A DNA stretch of 21,424 nt from assembly GCA_038258425.1 (NCBI GenBank), contig JBBSPV010000056.1, positions 1-21,424 of the forward strand, given 5' to 3'. Below are positions 14,433 to 21,109 of this stretch, piece after piece (positions within the stretch are counted from its first letter, which is position 1; every line of letters begins with the position of its first letter). Below the pieces are notes generated by a model. The model was not told the DNA's origin. It worked only from the letters and a program-made list of their open reading frames with translations, and did no database searches. The translations under genes and the position numbers were made by a program. Origin of the DNA: DATLGB01 sp038258425 (GTDB lineage Bacteria; Actinomycetota; Thermoleophilia; Solirubrobacterales; Solirubrobacteraceae).

Positions 14433-15794
14433 ATGTCGCGCTTCGCCGAGCCCCAGCACCCGGCCTTCCGGGCGCTCAACGCGTCCATCGGCTACGACCG
14501 CCGGCTCGGGCCCATCGACGTGCGCCAGTCCGCGGCCCACGCGCGGATGCTCGCCGCACGGGGGATCATCGGCGCCGACGACCGCGACGCCCTCCTCGCC
14601 GCCCTCGAGCAGGTGGGGGAGGAGCTCGAGGACGGCGCGTTCGGATTCGCGGCGGACGACGAGGACATCCACATGGCCGTCGAGCGGCGGGTGACCGAGC
14701 TCACCGGGCCCGTCGGCGGCAGGCTCCACACCGCCCGCTCGCGCAACGACCAGGTCGCCACGGACGTGACGCTGTTCGTGCGGGCCGAGGCCGCCCGGGC
14801 GATCGCCGCGATCCGCGCCCTGCAGCGCGTCGTCCTCGACGTCGCGGAGGCCCATGCGGACTGGCCCCTGCCCGGCTACACGCACCTGCAGCGCGCCCAG
14901 CCCGTCTACCTGGCCCACCACCTGCTCGCGTACTTCTGGATGCTCGGCCGCGACGCGCGGCGCTTCGAGCACGTGGTGGAGGCCACGGACCTGCTGCCGC
15001 TGGGCGCCGGCGCCCTGGCCGGCGTGAACTTCGACACGGACCGGCACATGGTCGCCGACGAGCTCGGCCTGCCCGGCGTGGTCCCCAACTCACTCGACGC
15101 CGTGTCCAACCGCGACTTCGTCCTCGACTTCCTCGGCGCGGCGGCGACCTGCCTCACCCACCTCTCGCGACTCGGCGGCGAGCTCGTGCTGTGGTCCAGC
15201 GAGGAGTTCGGCTTCGCCGTCCTGCCCGACGCCTGGACGTCGGGCTCCTCGATCATGCCGCAGAAGAAGAACCCGGACGCCGCGGAGCTCCTGCGGGCCA
15301 AGGCGCCGCGCGTCGTCGCCCACCTGAGCGCGCTGCACGGCGTGCTGCACGGCCTGCCGCTGACGTACAACAAGGACCTGCAGGAGGACAAGGAGGGCCT
15401 CTTCGACGCGGTGGACACGCTCGGGCTGTGCCTCGCCGCGGCGCACGGGATGCTCGAGGGCGCCGCCTTCGATCGCGATCGCCTCGCCGCCGCCGCGGGC
15501 GACGAGCTGATCGCCGCAACCGACCTCGCCGACCTGCTCGTCCGGCGCGGCGTCCCCTTCCGGCAGTCCCACGGCGTCGTCGCCGCCCTCGTGCGCGAGG
15601 CGGTCACGAGCGGCCGCGCCCTCTCCGAGCTGTCGCTGGAGGAGATCCGCCGCCACTCCGACGTCCTCGACGAGGAGTACTACGACGTGCTGAGCTCCCG
15701 CTCGTGGCTCGAGTCCAAGGTGTCCGAGGGCGGGACGGCCCTCGCCCGGGTGCGCGAGCAGTTCGAGCTGGCTCGGGCCACGCTCCGCGCGTGA
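14433..15794 (+). CDS. argH: Argininosuccinate lyase
   Basis: A 453-residue member of the fumarase/aspartase superfamily. It cleaves argininosuccinate to arginine and fumarate, the last step of arginine synthesis, as a cytoplasmic tetramer. Conserved regions are C1 (GGRLHTARSRNDQVATDVTLF), C2 (LPGYTHLQRAQPVYLAHHLLAY) and the signature C3 loop GSSIMPQKKNPDAAELLRAK at 271-290 with the catalytic Ser pair S272/S273. LTYNKDLQEDKEGLFDAVDT is also diagnostic of ArgH over adenylosuccinate lyase. The ATG at 14433 gives the usual N-terminus. The longer open frame upstream overlaps the GNAT gene. No other arginine genes are in the window. The stop overlaps the glycosylase start (GTGA). Confidence 0.97.
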   Translation: MSRFAEPQHPAFRALNASIGYDRRLGPIDVRQSAAHARMLAARGIIGADDRDALLAALEQVGEELEDGAFGFAADDEDIHMAVERRVTELTGPVGGRLHTARSRNDQVATDVTLFVRAEAARAIAAIRALQRVVLDVAEAHADWPLPGYTHLQRAQPVYLAHHLLAYFWMLGRDARRFEHVVEATDLLPLGAGALAGVNFDTDRHMVADELGLPGVVPNSLDAVSNRDFVLDFLGAAATCLTHLSRLGGELVLWSSEEFGFAVLPDAWTSGSSIMPQKKNPDAAELLRAKAPRVVAHLSALHGVLHGLPLTYNKDLQEDKEGLFDAVDTLGLCLAAAHGMLEGAAFDRDRLAAAAGDELIAATDLADLLVRRGVPFRQSHGVVAALVREAVTSGRALSELSLEEIRRHSDVLDEEYYDVLSSRSWLESKVSEGGTALARVREQFELARATLRA

Positions 15795-16387
15795 CCCCGG
15801 AGCCACTCGAGGCCGCGTTCTTCGCGCGCCCGGTCCTCGACGTCGCGCCGGAGCTCGTCGGCTGCGTCGTCTGGCACGGGGAGACGTCGGGCGTCATCGT
15901 CGAGACGGAGGCCTACCACCACTCGGAGGCGGCCTGCCACGCCCACGTCGGGCGCACGGCGCGCACCCACGTGCTCTTCGGGGCGCCGGGGACGGCCTAC
16001 GTCTATCGCTCCTACGGCATCCACGCGCTGCTCAACGTCGTCTGCGAGCCCGACGGCGTGGCGGCCGCCGTCCTGCTCCGGGCCCTGGAGCCGCTCACCG
16101 GGGTGGAGACGATGCGCGCCCGACGACGCGTCCGCGGCGACCTCGAGCTCTCCAACGGACCCGGCAAGCTCACGCAGGCACTCGACGTCGAGCTGCACCA
16201 CAACCGGAGCTCGCTGCAGGACGGACCCGTCATCGTCGCGGGCGCGGCGCCGGGCTGGGAGGCGCCCGAACTCGTCGTCGGGCCGCGCGTGGGCATCACC
16301 AAGGCGGCCGAGCTGCCCTGGCGATGGTGTGCCAGGGCGTCACGCTACGTGTCGCGCCCGTGGCCGCCGGGGATGCGCCGGGCGTGA
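15791..16387 (+). CDS. mpg: DNA-3-methyladenine glycosylase (AAG/Mpg type)
   Basis: A 198-residue base-excision repair enzyme of the alkyladenine DNA glycosylase fold. It removes alkylated or deaminated purines. Conserved features are the catalytic Glu region VIVETEAYHHSEAACHA, the block FGAPGTAYVYRSYGIHALLNVVCEP, the DNA-intercalating Tyr region, and SNGPGKLTQAL near the C-terminus. The length is normal for bacterial single-domain members. The GTG start overlaps the argH stop by four bases and the next gene overlaps in the same way, so it sits in the middle of a tightly coupled trio. The link of a repair glycosylase to argH appears to be one of shared transcription only. Confidence 0.93.
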   Translation: MTPEPLEAAFFARPVLDVAPELVGCVVWHGETSGVIVETEAYHHSEAACHAHVGRTARTHVLFGAPGTAYVYRSYGIHALLNVVCEPDGVAAAVLLRALEPLTGVETMRARRRVRGDLELSNGPGKLTQALDVELHHNRSSLQDGPVIVAGAAPGWEAPELVVGPRVGITKAAELPWRWCARASRYVSRPWPPGMRRA

Positions 16388-16938
16388 GCGTCCCCGCCGG
16401 ATACGGCATCGAGCCCGAGACGGCGACGGAGCGCGCGATCGTCGCCGACGCGGACTGGCGGGCGGGCATGGCCTGGGCCGGGCACGGCCGCGGGCACCCC
16501 GAGGCGCGGGTGGGCGACCACGTCCGCGAGGTGCTGGCCAACGTCGACCGGGAGGCGGCCGACCCGGCTCAGCGCGGTCGCCTGCGCCTCGTCGCGCTCC
16601 TGCACGACGCCGCCAAGCACCGGGTCCGCTGGTGGATCCCCGGCCGCGGCGACCACGCGAAGCTCGCCGGCCGGCTCGCCGCCCGCTTCGTGGCGGACCC
16701 CGGGGTCCTGACGGTCATCGTCCGCCACGACGACGCCTACCGCGCGTGGCGCCGGGCGCGCAGGACTGGCCGCTGGGCGCGCGCGCAGGCCACGGCCGAC
16801 GAGCTCGCGCAGGCCCTGGGCGACGAGCTGCCGCTGTTCCTCGCCTTCTACCGCTGCGACAACGAGACGGGTGCCAAGGCCTCCGACGACCGCGACTGGT
16901 TTCAAGCGCGGATCCGCGCCGCGGCGGCCCACGACTAG
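16384..16938 (+). CDS. HD-domain protein, putative metal-dependent phosphohydrolase
   Basis: A 184-residue protein with an HD-type helical domain. Candidate metal ligands are H46 (GDHVREVL), H74-D75 (LLHDAAKHR), H91 (GDHAKLAGRLAARF) and the later acidic cluster RHDDAY near 114-119. The family includes nucleotide and (p)ppGpp phosphohydrolases; the substrate here is unknown. The region after ~125 is Arg/Ala-rich and helical. The GTG at 16384 overlaps the glycosylase stop (GTGA). The frame is open back to 16324 but that stretch lies inside the glycosylase gene. The gene ends 14 nt from the convergent penicillin-binding protein gene. Confidence 0.75.
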   Translation: MSVPAGYGIEPETATERAIVADADWRAGMAWAGHGRGHPEARVGDHVREVLANVDREAADPAQRGRLRLVALLHDAAKHRVRWWIPGRGDHAKLAGRLAARFVADPGVLTVIVRHDDAYRAWRRARRTGRWARAQATADELAQALGDELPLFLAFYRCDNETGAKASDDRDWFQARIRAAAAHD

Positions 16939-16953
16939 CCGCGCGACACGGCT
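16937..16953. terminator. Weak stem-loop between convergent HD and PBP genes
   Basis: AGCCG at 16937-16941 pairs with CGGCT at 16949-16953 across a 7-nt loop. It spans the 14-nt gap between the two stops. The stem is short and no T-tract is present, so it is only a possible bidirectional terminator. Confidence 0.2.
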
Positions 16954-19424
16954 CAGCCGGTCGGGGCGGTGGCACCGCCCGTGGTGCCGCCCGTGCCGCC
17001 GCCGCCGCCACCACCGCCGCCGCCGCCACCGGGAGCGGGTGCGGGGGCGGCCGGAGCGGGCCGCGCCGGGGTGGCCGGCGTCGAGGGTGGCGCCGCGGGG
17101 GCCGCAGGCGCCTGGGTCGGCGCGGCGGTCGGGGCCGCCGGCGCCACGGGTGCCGCCGTCGCGCTCGGGGCGGGCGCGAAGGAGCTCGGGTAGGGCGTCG
17201 GCGTGCCGCCCGCCTCGGCGTCCTTGGGCTTGTCCGGGTGCTTGCGCGCGTCGATGGCGAGCGCCTGGCGCACGAAGGCGTTCCAGATGGCTGCCGGGAA
17301 CGTGCCGCCCGCGACCGGCTCGCCCTGGAAGGAGAAGTTCGGCGGCGACATGGACTTCACGCCGCTCGGATAGCCGACCCAGACCGCCACGGTGTACTTC
17401 GGAGTCCAGCCGACGAACCAGGCGTCGCCGTAGTTCTCCGTGGTGCCCGTCTTGCCCGCGACGACCGTCCCGGCGATCCCGGCGCGCTTGCCCGAGCCGT
17501 ACTGGACGACGCCCTCGAGGAGGCTTTGCACCGACCGCGCCGTCGCCGCGGGCAGGACGCGCTTGTCGTGCGTGCGATTCGAGGCGCGATCGCCGTTGCG
17601 CAGCCGGGCGGTGCGGTAGTGGGCGTCGTGCTGGCCGCGGGGCTCGGAGATCGAGCGGATGCCGACAGGACCCGGCACGGTGCCCGTGTGCCCGCGGCGG
17701 TCGTAGCCGTTCACGCCCGGGCTCAGCGTGCCGTAGACGAGGTTGCCGCCCGAGGCGAAGGTCTCGTAGGCGTGGGCCATGTCGAGGACCGTCACGCCCT
17801 GGGTCAGGCCGCCGAGCGTCATCGCGAAGTTGCTCGAGACCGGGGTGCGCACGCCGATCTTGCGCGCCAGCCGGGCGATCTTCTTCGTCCCCACCTGCAG
17901 GCCGAGCTCCGCGTAGACCGAGTTGTCGGAGAAGGCGGTGGCGCGGGCGAGCGTCGTGACCCCGCTGTAGGCGTCGTCGTAGTTGTTGACCACGAAGCTC
18001 TCCGTGCAGCCCTTCTTGGTCCGGGTGACGCAGAACTCCTTCTTGCGCGAGCTGAACGTCGCGTCCGGGCTCACCCCCTGGTCGAGGGCCTCGGCGAGCG
18101 TGAAGGGCTTGAACGAGGATCCGGGCTGGCGCTGGCCTTGGGTCGCGAGGTTGAACGGCGCGCGGTTGTAGCCGCCGGCCCCCGGTTGCCCGCCGACCAT
18201 CGCCCGCACCTGGCTCGTCTTGTTGTCCAGCGCCACGACGGCGGCCGCGGGGACGCCCGCCGAGCCGGCGTTGGCGCCGAGGTACTGGGTGACGGCGTTC
18301 TGCGCGGCCTCCTGCAGGTCGGAGTCGATCGTCGTGCGGACCTTGAGGCCGCCCTCGAAGGCCTTGCCGGGCCCGACCTTGTCCACGACCTGCTGGCGCA
18401 CCCACGTCGTGAAGTACGGGTACTTGCCGGTCTCGGTCGGCGGGCGGACCTCGCGGCGGGTCGGCACGGGCTCGCGCAGGGCGTCCTCGTACTGCAGCTG
18501 GCTGAGGTAGCCCTGGCCGCGCATGCGCGCGAGGATGCCGTCGCGGCGCTTGCGGGCCGCCCGCGGGTGGGCGACGGGGTCGTAGGCCGACGGGTTGGCG
18601 ATCACCGCGGCGATCAGCGCGGCCTGCGCCGGCTCCAGCAGCTCCGCGCAGCGCCGCTGGCTCGAGGTCGACCCGCACCGCGGGTTGGGCGTGGCGGCGC
18701 CGAACGCCGTGCCGAAGTACGTTCGCGCAGCCGACTCGATCCCGTAGGCGCCGTTGCCGAAGTAGATCGTGTTCAGGTAGTTGCGCAGGATGCGCTCCTT
18801 GTCCCACTTGCGCGTCATGTGGAACGCCATCGCCGCCTCGCGCAGCTTCTGGAACACCGTGCGGTCCTCCTGGGCGTCCAGGCGGTTCTTGACGAGCTGC
18901 TGGGCGATCGTCGAGCCGCCCTGGACAGTGCCGCCCTTGACGACGTCCTGGAAGAACGCCCGGCCGATGCCGCGCAGGTCCACGCCGGAGTTCGTGTAGA
19001 AGCGACGGTCCTCGATGGCCACCACCGCGTGCTTCATGACGGGCGCGATCTGGTCCGAGCGCACGAGGATGCGGTTCTGGTTGCTCGTCAGCACGCCGAG
19101 TGGCTCGCCGTCGCGGTCGACGATCTGAGACTGGCGGGTGGCGACGTCCAGGCGCTCGATCTCCGGCAGGTCGGAGGCGACGGCCATCATCATCCCGAAG
19201 ACCGTGGAGATGGCGGCGAGCACGCCGAGGCCCGTGAGCAGCAGCAGCAGCCGCAGCCACTTGAGCTTCAGGCGGGGCTTCTCCGGCCCTTCGCCGCCCG
19301 TCGCGCGCGGGTCCTGACCACCACCGCCGTCCCCGTTGCCGCCGCCGCCGGCGAGGGCGACGAGGGGAGGCCGGCCCCCGGGGGACTCGGTCTCGGCGAT
19401 GGGGGGAACGCGGCGGGGGCTCAT
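16953..19424 (-). CDS. Class A penicillin-binding protein (bifunctional transglycosylase/transpeptidase)
   Basis: An 823-residue peptidoglycan synthase. A cytoplasmic Gly-rich N-terminus (1-55) leads to one TM anchor (about 57-82). The GT51 glycosyltransferase domain has catalytic E138 in EDRRFY, GGSTIAQQLVKN and RKWDKERILRNYLNTIYFGNGAYGIESAARTYFG. The transpeptidase domain has SxxK S436-S-F-K439, S499-D-N501 and K658-TGT661. The C-terminal ~85 residues are a Pro/Ala-rich tail ending in 12 consecutive glycines (799-810) and a Gly/Thr stretch. Cysteines C250/C259 and C465/C473 lie in extracytoplasmic loops and could form disulfides. The ATG at 19424 gives the Pro/Gly-rich N-terminus; the longer frame reaches into tyrS on the other strand. 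Divergent from tyrS. Confidence 0.95.
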   Translation of the reverse strand: MSPRRVPPIAETESPGGRPPLVALAGGGGNGDGGGGQDPRATGGEGPEKPRLKLKWLRLLLLLTGLGVLAAISTVFGMMMAVASDLPEIERLDVATRQSQIVDRDGEPLGVLTSNQNRILVRSDQIAPVMKHAVVAIEDRRFYTNSGVDLRGIGRAFFQDVVKGGTVQGGSTIAQQLVKNRLDAQEDRTVFQKLREAAMAFHMTRKWDKERILRNYLNTIYFGNGAYGIESAARTYFGTAFGAATPNPRCGSTSSQRRCAELLEPAQAALIAAVIANPSAYDPVAHPRAARKRRDGILARMRGQGYLSQLQYEDALREPVPTRREVRPPTETGKYPYFTTWVRQQVVDKVGPGKAFEGGLKVRTTIDSDLQEAAQNAVTQYLGANAGSAGVPAAAVVALDNKTSQVRAMVGGQPGAGGYNRAPFNLATQGQRQPGSSFKPFTLAEALDQGVSPDATFSSRKKEFCVTRTKKGCTESFVVNNYDDAYSGVTTLARATAFSDNSVYAELGLQVGTKKIARLARKIGVRTPVSSNFAMTLGGLTQGVTVLDMAHAYETFASGGNLVYGTLSPGVNGYDRRGHTGTVPGPVGIRSISEPRGQHDAHYRTARLRNGDRASNRTHDKRVLPAATARSVQSLLEGVVQYGSGKRAGIAGTVVAGKTGTTENYGDAWFVGWTPKYTVAVWVGYPSGVKSMSPPNFSFQGEPVAGGTFPAAIWNAFVRQALAIDARKHPDKPKDAEAGGTPTPYPSSFAPAPSATAAPVAPAAPTAAPTQAPAAPAAPPSTPATPARPAPAAPAPAPGGGGGGGGGGGGTGGTTGGATAPTG
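16996..17032. repeat. CCG/CCA triplet tract encoding the poly-glycine tail of the PBP
   Basis: Twelve GGN codons in a row on the minus strand make a near-pure CCG-rich triplet run (CCG with some CCA on the plus strand). It is a simple-sequence tract likely to vary in length by slippage. It stays in frame with the PBP gene. Confidence 0.7.
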
Positions 19425-19489
19425 CAAGCGGCGGACGGCGGTGCCGGCTGGGCGGCGCCGCGGTGCTTGTGGTCTGCGGCGCGATCGGC

Positions 19490-19510
19490 GTCGCGGGACA
19501 GGCCCGCGAC
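19490..19510. promoter_or_regulatory. 8-bp-arm perfect inverted repeat between the PBP gene and tyrS
   Basis: GTCGCGGG at 19490-19497 and CCCGCGAC at 19503-19510 are separated by 5 nt. The repeat ends 26 nt before the tyrS ATG, covering the expected -35 area of tyrS, and lies 65 nt upstream of the PBP start. It could be an operator serving either or both genes, or an RNA hairpin in a PBP-direction transcript. GC-rich sequence makes chance repeats easier. Confidence 0.4.
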
Positions 19511-19522
19511 GGCAATTGACCC

Positions 19523-19528
19523 TAGCAT
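19523..19528 (+). promoter_or_regulatory. Candidate -10 element of tyrS (leaderless-type)
   Basis: TAGCAT ends 8 nt before the tyrS ATG, the same spacing as the leuB element. No Shine-Dalgarno is visible. The untranslated leader would be too short to hold a T-box, so tRNA-sensing control at this gene is unlikely. Confidence 0.4.
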
Positions 19529-19536
19529 CCGGCCCG

Positions 19537-20733
19537 ATGGCGACCCCGAGCCCCGAGGCGGTGTCCGCGACCGCGCAGCTGGCCCGCAACGCCGTCGAAT
19601 GCTTGCCCGCGGGCGCGCTCGCGGCACGGCTGGACGCCGGTCGGCCGCTGCGGGTCAAGCTCGGGGTGGATCCGACGTCCGCCGACCTGCACCTCGGCCA
19701 CACCGTCGTGCTACAGAAGCTGCGCGAGTTCCAGGACCTCGGCCACGTGGCCGTCCTCATCGTCGGCGACTACACCGCCCGCGTCGGCGATCCCTCCGGC
19801 CGCTCGGCCACACGCCCCGTGCTGTCGGGGGCCGAGATCGACGCGCACGCCCGCACGTACGTGGACCAGGCGAGCCGGGTCCTGCATCCCGACCCCGCCA
19901 GGCTCGAGGTGCGGCGCAACTCGGAGTGGCTGGACATGCCGATGGAGGAGCTCTTCCGGCTCGTGCGCCATCCGACCGTCGCGCGCCTGCTCGAGCGCGA
20001 CGACTTCGCCCGCCGCTACGCCGCCCACCAGCCGATCTCGTTGCTCGAGCTGCTCTATCCCGTCCTGCAGGGGTACGACTCGGTGGCCGTGCGGGCCGAC
20101 GTCGAGCTCGGCGGCACGGACCAGAAGTTCAACCTGCTCATGGGCCGCGACCTTCAGGGCGCCTACGGACAGCCGGAGCAGGTGGTGCTCACGCTGCCAC
20201 TGATCAATGGGATCGACGGCGCGCGCAAGATGTCGAAGTCCTACGGCAACCAGGTCGGCATCGGGGACGCTCCGGAGGAGATGTACGGCCGCACGCTGTC
20301 CATCCCCGACGCGCTCCTGGGCGAGTGGTATGACGTCCTGCTCGGCGCGCCGGCGCCCCAGGGCCTCGGCCCGCGCGACGCCAAGCGCGCCCTCGCGCGG
20401 GCGCTCGTGGACCGCTTCCACGGGCCGGGGGCCGGAGAGCCGGCCGAGGCGGCCTTCGACGCGCTCTTCGTCCGCCGCGAGACTCCGCAGGACCTCGAGA
20501 CCTTCGCCTTCGAGCCCGCGCCAGGGGCGGGGCCGGTGCACCTGCCGGCGCTCATCGCCGACGCCTTCGGCGGCTCGCGCTCCGACGCCCGGCGCGCGCT
20601 GGCCTCCGGTGGGGTGCGCCTGGACGGGGCCGCGCTGGATCCGCAGGACCTCGACGTGCCCGCCGAGCGCCTCGACGGAGCCGTCCTGCAACTTGGTAAG
20701 CGGCGGTTCAAGCGGCTCGTGCGCGCCGGCTGA
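19537..20733 (+). CDS. tyrS: Tyrosine--tRNA ligase
   Basis: A 398-residue class I aminoacyl-tRNA synthetase. It activates tyrosine with ATP and charges tRNA-Tyr. The HIGH-type motif is HLGH at 52-55 (VDPTSADLHLGHTVVLQKL). KMSKS is intact at 231-235. The tRNA/tyrosine region LLYPVLQGYDSVAVRADVELGGTDQKFNLLMGRD is conserved. A C-terminal S4 RNA-binding domain (about 335-398, ALIADAFGGSRSDARRALASGGVRLDG) is present. The form resembles the TyrZ-like group (HLGH and KMSKS) rather than the Bacillus TyrS1 type. The ATG at 19537 is preceded by a TAGCAT -10; an upstream extension of the frame overlaps the PBP start region. The rRNA operon follows in the same direction. Confidence 0.96.
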   Translation: MATPSPEAVSATAQLARNAVECLPAGALAARLDAGRPLRVKLGVDPTSADLHLGHTVVLQKLREFQDLGHVAVLIVGDYTARVGDPSGRSATRPVLSGAEIDAHARTYVDQASRVLHPDPARLEVRRNSEWLDMPMEELFRLVRHPTVARLLERDDFARRYAAHQPISLLELLYPVLQGYDSVAVRADVELGGTDQKFNLLMGRDLQGAYGQPEQVVLTLPLINGIDGARKMSKSYGNQVGIGDAPEEMYGRTLSIPDALLGEWYDVLLGAPAPQGLGPRDAKRALARALVDRFHGPGAGEPAEAAFDALFVRRETPQDLETFAFEPAPGAGPVHLPALIADAFGGSRSDARRALASGGVRLDGAALDPQDLDVPAERLDGAVLQLGKRRFKRLVRAG

Positions 20734-20740
20734 GGGCTGC

Positions 20741-20746
20741 TACTCT
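20741..20746 (+). promoter_or_regulatory. Possible upstream rRNA promoter -10 (P1)
   Basis: TACTCT lies 8 nt after the tyrS stop codon. A matching -35 is not evident in the tyrS end. It may be the first of tandem rRNA promoters. Confidence 0.25.
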
Positions 20747-20794
20747 GGCGCCCGCCGCAGTGGTCGGCGCCTCGCAGCCCCGGAGACCGAAAGC

Positions 20795-20824
20795 CTTCCG
20801 GTGGCTCGGCAGAGGCGCTATGAT
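20795..20824 (+). promoter_or_regulatory. Candidate rRNA operon promoter (P2)
   Basis: TATGAT at 20819-20824 is the best -10 in the window. CTTCCG at 20795-20800 is the only -35-like element, at an 18-nt spacing, and it is weak. It would make a pre-16S leader of roughly 280 nt. The position and the AT-rich -10 in GC-rich surroundings support an rRNA promoter. Confidence 0.5.
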
Positions 20825-20829
20825 CCACT

Positions 20830-21109
20830 GTCCGCTCCAGAAGCGGCGGTCGTTGACCGCAGCGACAGAGCAAGCGCCGGATCGAGGGAGTCCCCCTCGC
20901 ACCGTCAAGGGCGCGCCGGTCTTTGAAAACTCAACAGCATGCACACACGACGGCGCCTAGCCGTGCCGTCGAGTTGTGCGTCCAGATTCGACCTGATCGC
21001 CCAACCCTGTCGGGCGACAGGCTCAAAGCATTACAAGGCCGCCGCATCCGGCGCCACCACGTGTACTCGGTGGCCCAGTGGGTGCAGCGGCGCTTTCCAT
21101 GAAGTTCAC
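20830..21109 (+). promoter_or_regulatory. Pre-16S rRNA leader with several stem-loops
   Basis: No protein gene is supported in 20734-21109. Within the leader I see several stems. CCGCT/AGCGG is at 20832-20836 and 20842-20846; it shares base 20846 with GCGGTC/GACCGC at 20846-20851 and 20855-20860. CGACGGC/GCCGTCG is at 20948-20954 and 20965-20971. Two overlapping stems lie in 20997-21021: TCGCCC/GGGCGA and CCTGTCG/CGACAGG. TGAAGT/ACTTCA at 21100-21113 lies across the expected mature 5' end. Base composition drops in GC from about 20920 onward, as expected for rRNA leader. Confidence 0.55.
20919..20937 (+). promoter_or_regulatory. boxA-like antitermination motif of the rRNA leader
   Basis: TCTTTGAAAACTCAACAG (from 20920) closely resembles the TCTTTGAAAACT-type sequence found upstream of 16S genes in many Gram-positive bacteria, which overlaps the boxA that binds NusB/NusE. 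It lies about 175 nt before the 16S 5' end. Confidence 0.55.

Noticed and set aside
15470..15481. CGATCGCGATCG palindrome resembling a HIP1-type site
   Set aside because: Single copy inside argH coding sequence where the codons explain it; no second copy or regional pattern.
16990..17040. CCG triplet run as a noncoding microsatellite
   Set aside because: It is in frame with and explained by the poly-Gly tail of the PBP, so it is listed as a coding repeat instead.
16345..19515. Second minus-strand open frame of 1056 codons in the PBP region
   Set aside because: It runs alongside the real PBP frame, lacks any recognisable motif, and is Arg/Pro-rich frame-shadow sequence.
19511..19536. T-box or other tyrosine-sensing leader for tyrS
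   Set aside because: The apparent -10 lies 8 nt before the ATG, leaving no room for a leader RNA, and no T-box sequence is visible.
16329..20333. Very long plus-strand open frame (1334 codons) opposite the PBP gene
   Set aside because: It is Arg/Gly/Ala-rich with no domains and lies antisense to a PBP with all catalytic motifs. High GC removes stop codons from shadow frames.
20734..20900. Possible tRNA gene between tyrS and 16S
   Set aside because: Short stems are present, but no cloverleaf with T-loop GTTCRA and CCA-proximal acceptor stem could be laid out.
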